From Mobilicoccus pelagius NBRC 104925 (lineage in GTDB: Bacteria > Actinomycetota > Actinomycetes > Actinomycetales > Dermatophilaceae), in assembly GCF_000247995.1 (NCBI RefSeq), contig NZ_BAFE01000068.1:1-33405 (forward strand): DNA of 33,405 nt, read 5' to 3'. The notes below the pieces were generated by a model. It searched no databases. It saw only the letters and a list, made by a program, of their open reading frames with translations, and was not told the DNA's origin. The number at the start of each line of letters is the position of its first letter. Positions within the stretch are counted from its first letter, which is position 1. Made by a program: the position numbers and the translations under genes. Shown in pieces: positions 33,290 through 33,405 of this stretch.

Positions 33290-33405
33290 CCCGAGTCCCT
33301 CGTGGCAGCCGACGCTGCGGCATCCTGCGTCTGGTGTGTCCTGGCTTCCGCGGGGTCGAGATTTCGTGGATCTCCAGGCGGAAGACACCGGGGACACGCC
33401 GCCGT

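Overview
The window is very GC-rich DNA with dense genes, GTG starts, ATGA/GTGA overlaps and strong C/G at third codon positions. It comes from a high-GC Gram-positive chromosome (Actinomycetota, most likely a member of Micrococcales; genus not determinable from sequence alone). The XPB helicase, the XPB-associated protein, the cold-shock/DUF3027 pair, the actinobacterial-type SerC and the CitA-type citrate synthase occur in the same neighbourhood in mycobacteria (from memory, around Rv0861c-Rv0889c of M. tuberculosis), so most of the window is old core chromosome.

Layout. 1-3.1 kb: end of a dipeptide/oligopeptide ABC importer operon (two permeases, one fused double ATPase). 3.2-6.7 kb, minus strand: a full-length choline/carnitine acyltransferase-family protein downstream of an XPB-type helicase. 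7-8.6 kb: HMG-CoA lyase and a GNAT acetyltransferase. 8.6-12.5 kb: a DUF4253 lipoprotein, a HAD phosphatase and an M13 metallopeptidase. 12.6-15 kb: the XPB-associated 'helicase C-terminal' protein. 15.2-19.8 kb: acyl-CoA synthetase, cold-shock protein plus DUF3027, an NCS2 purine permease, and a 27-residue membrane microprotein too short for ordinary gene calling. 20-22.7 kb, minus: a three-gene operon (unknown protein, citrate synthase, SerC). 23-25.2 kb: a DtxR/IdeR-type iron regulator and a secreted NlpC/P60 hydrolase. 25.4-29.4 kb: a two-gene SbcCD/YhaON-like nuclease-ATPase module without a zinc hook. 29.7-30.7 kb: a small membrane protein and an SRPBCC protein. 31.1-31.5 kb: a gene that appears frameshifted.

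The right end differs. At 31,610-31,653 lies a 44-nt fragment matching only the 3' part of a tRNA-Arg(CCU), from anticodon loop to CC, without the 5' half. This is the scar expected where an element has integrated into that tRNA. To its right are a helically phased 10-bp direct repeat, two long perfect hairpins, and a convergent, overlapping HD-domain/NUDIX gene pair whose codon use (many CTG, TTG and some CTA leucines) differs from the CTC-dominated genes to the left. I infer that everything right of about 31.65 kb is the end of an integrated element.

A signal repeated along the window is TANNNT placed 6-7 nt before an ATG or GTG start (six exact cases), which predicts leaderless mRNAs and helps fix starts. 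I see no CRISPR array, no complete RNA gene and no intact integrase or transposase. No complete undescribed system is proven; the best leads are the att-like boundary with the HD/NUDIX pair, the microprotein, the hook-less SbcCD-like pair and the bacterial carnitine-acyltransferase homologue.
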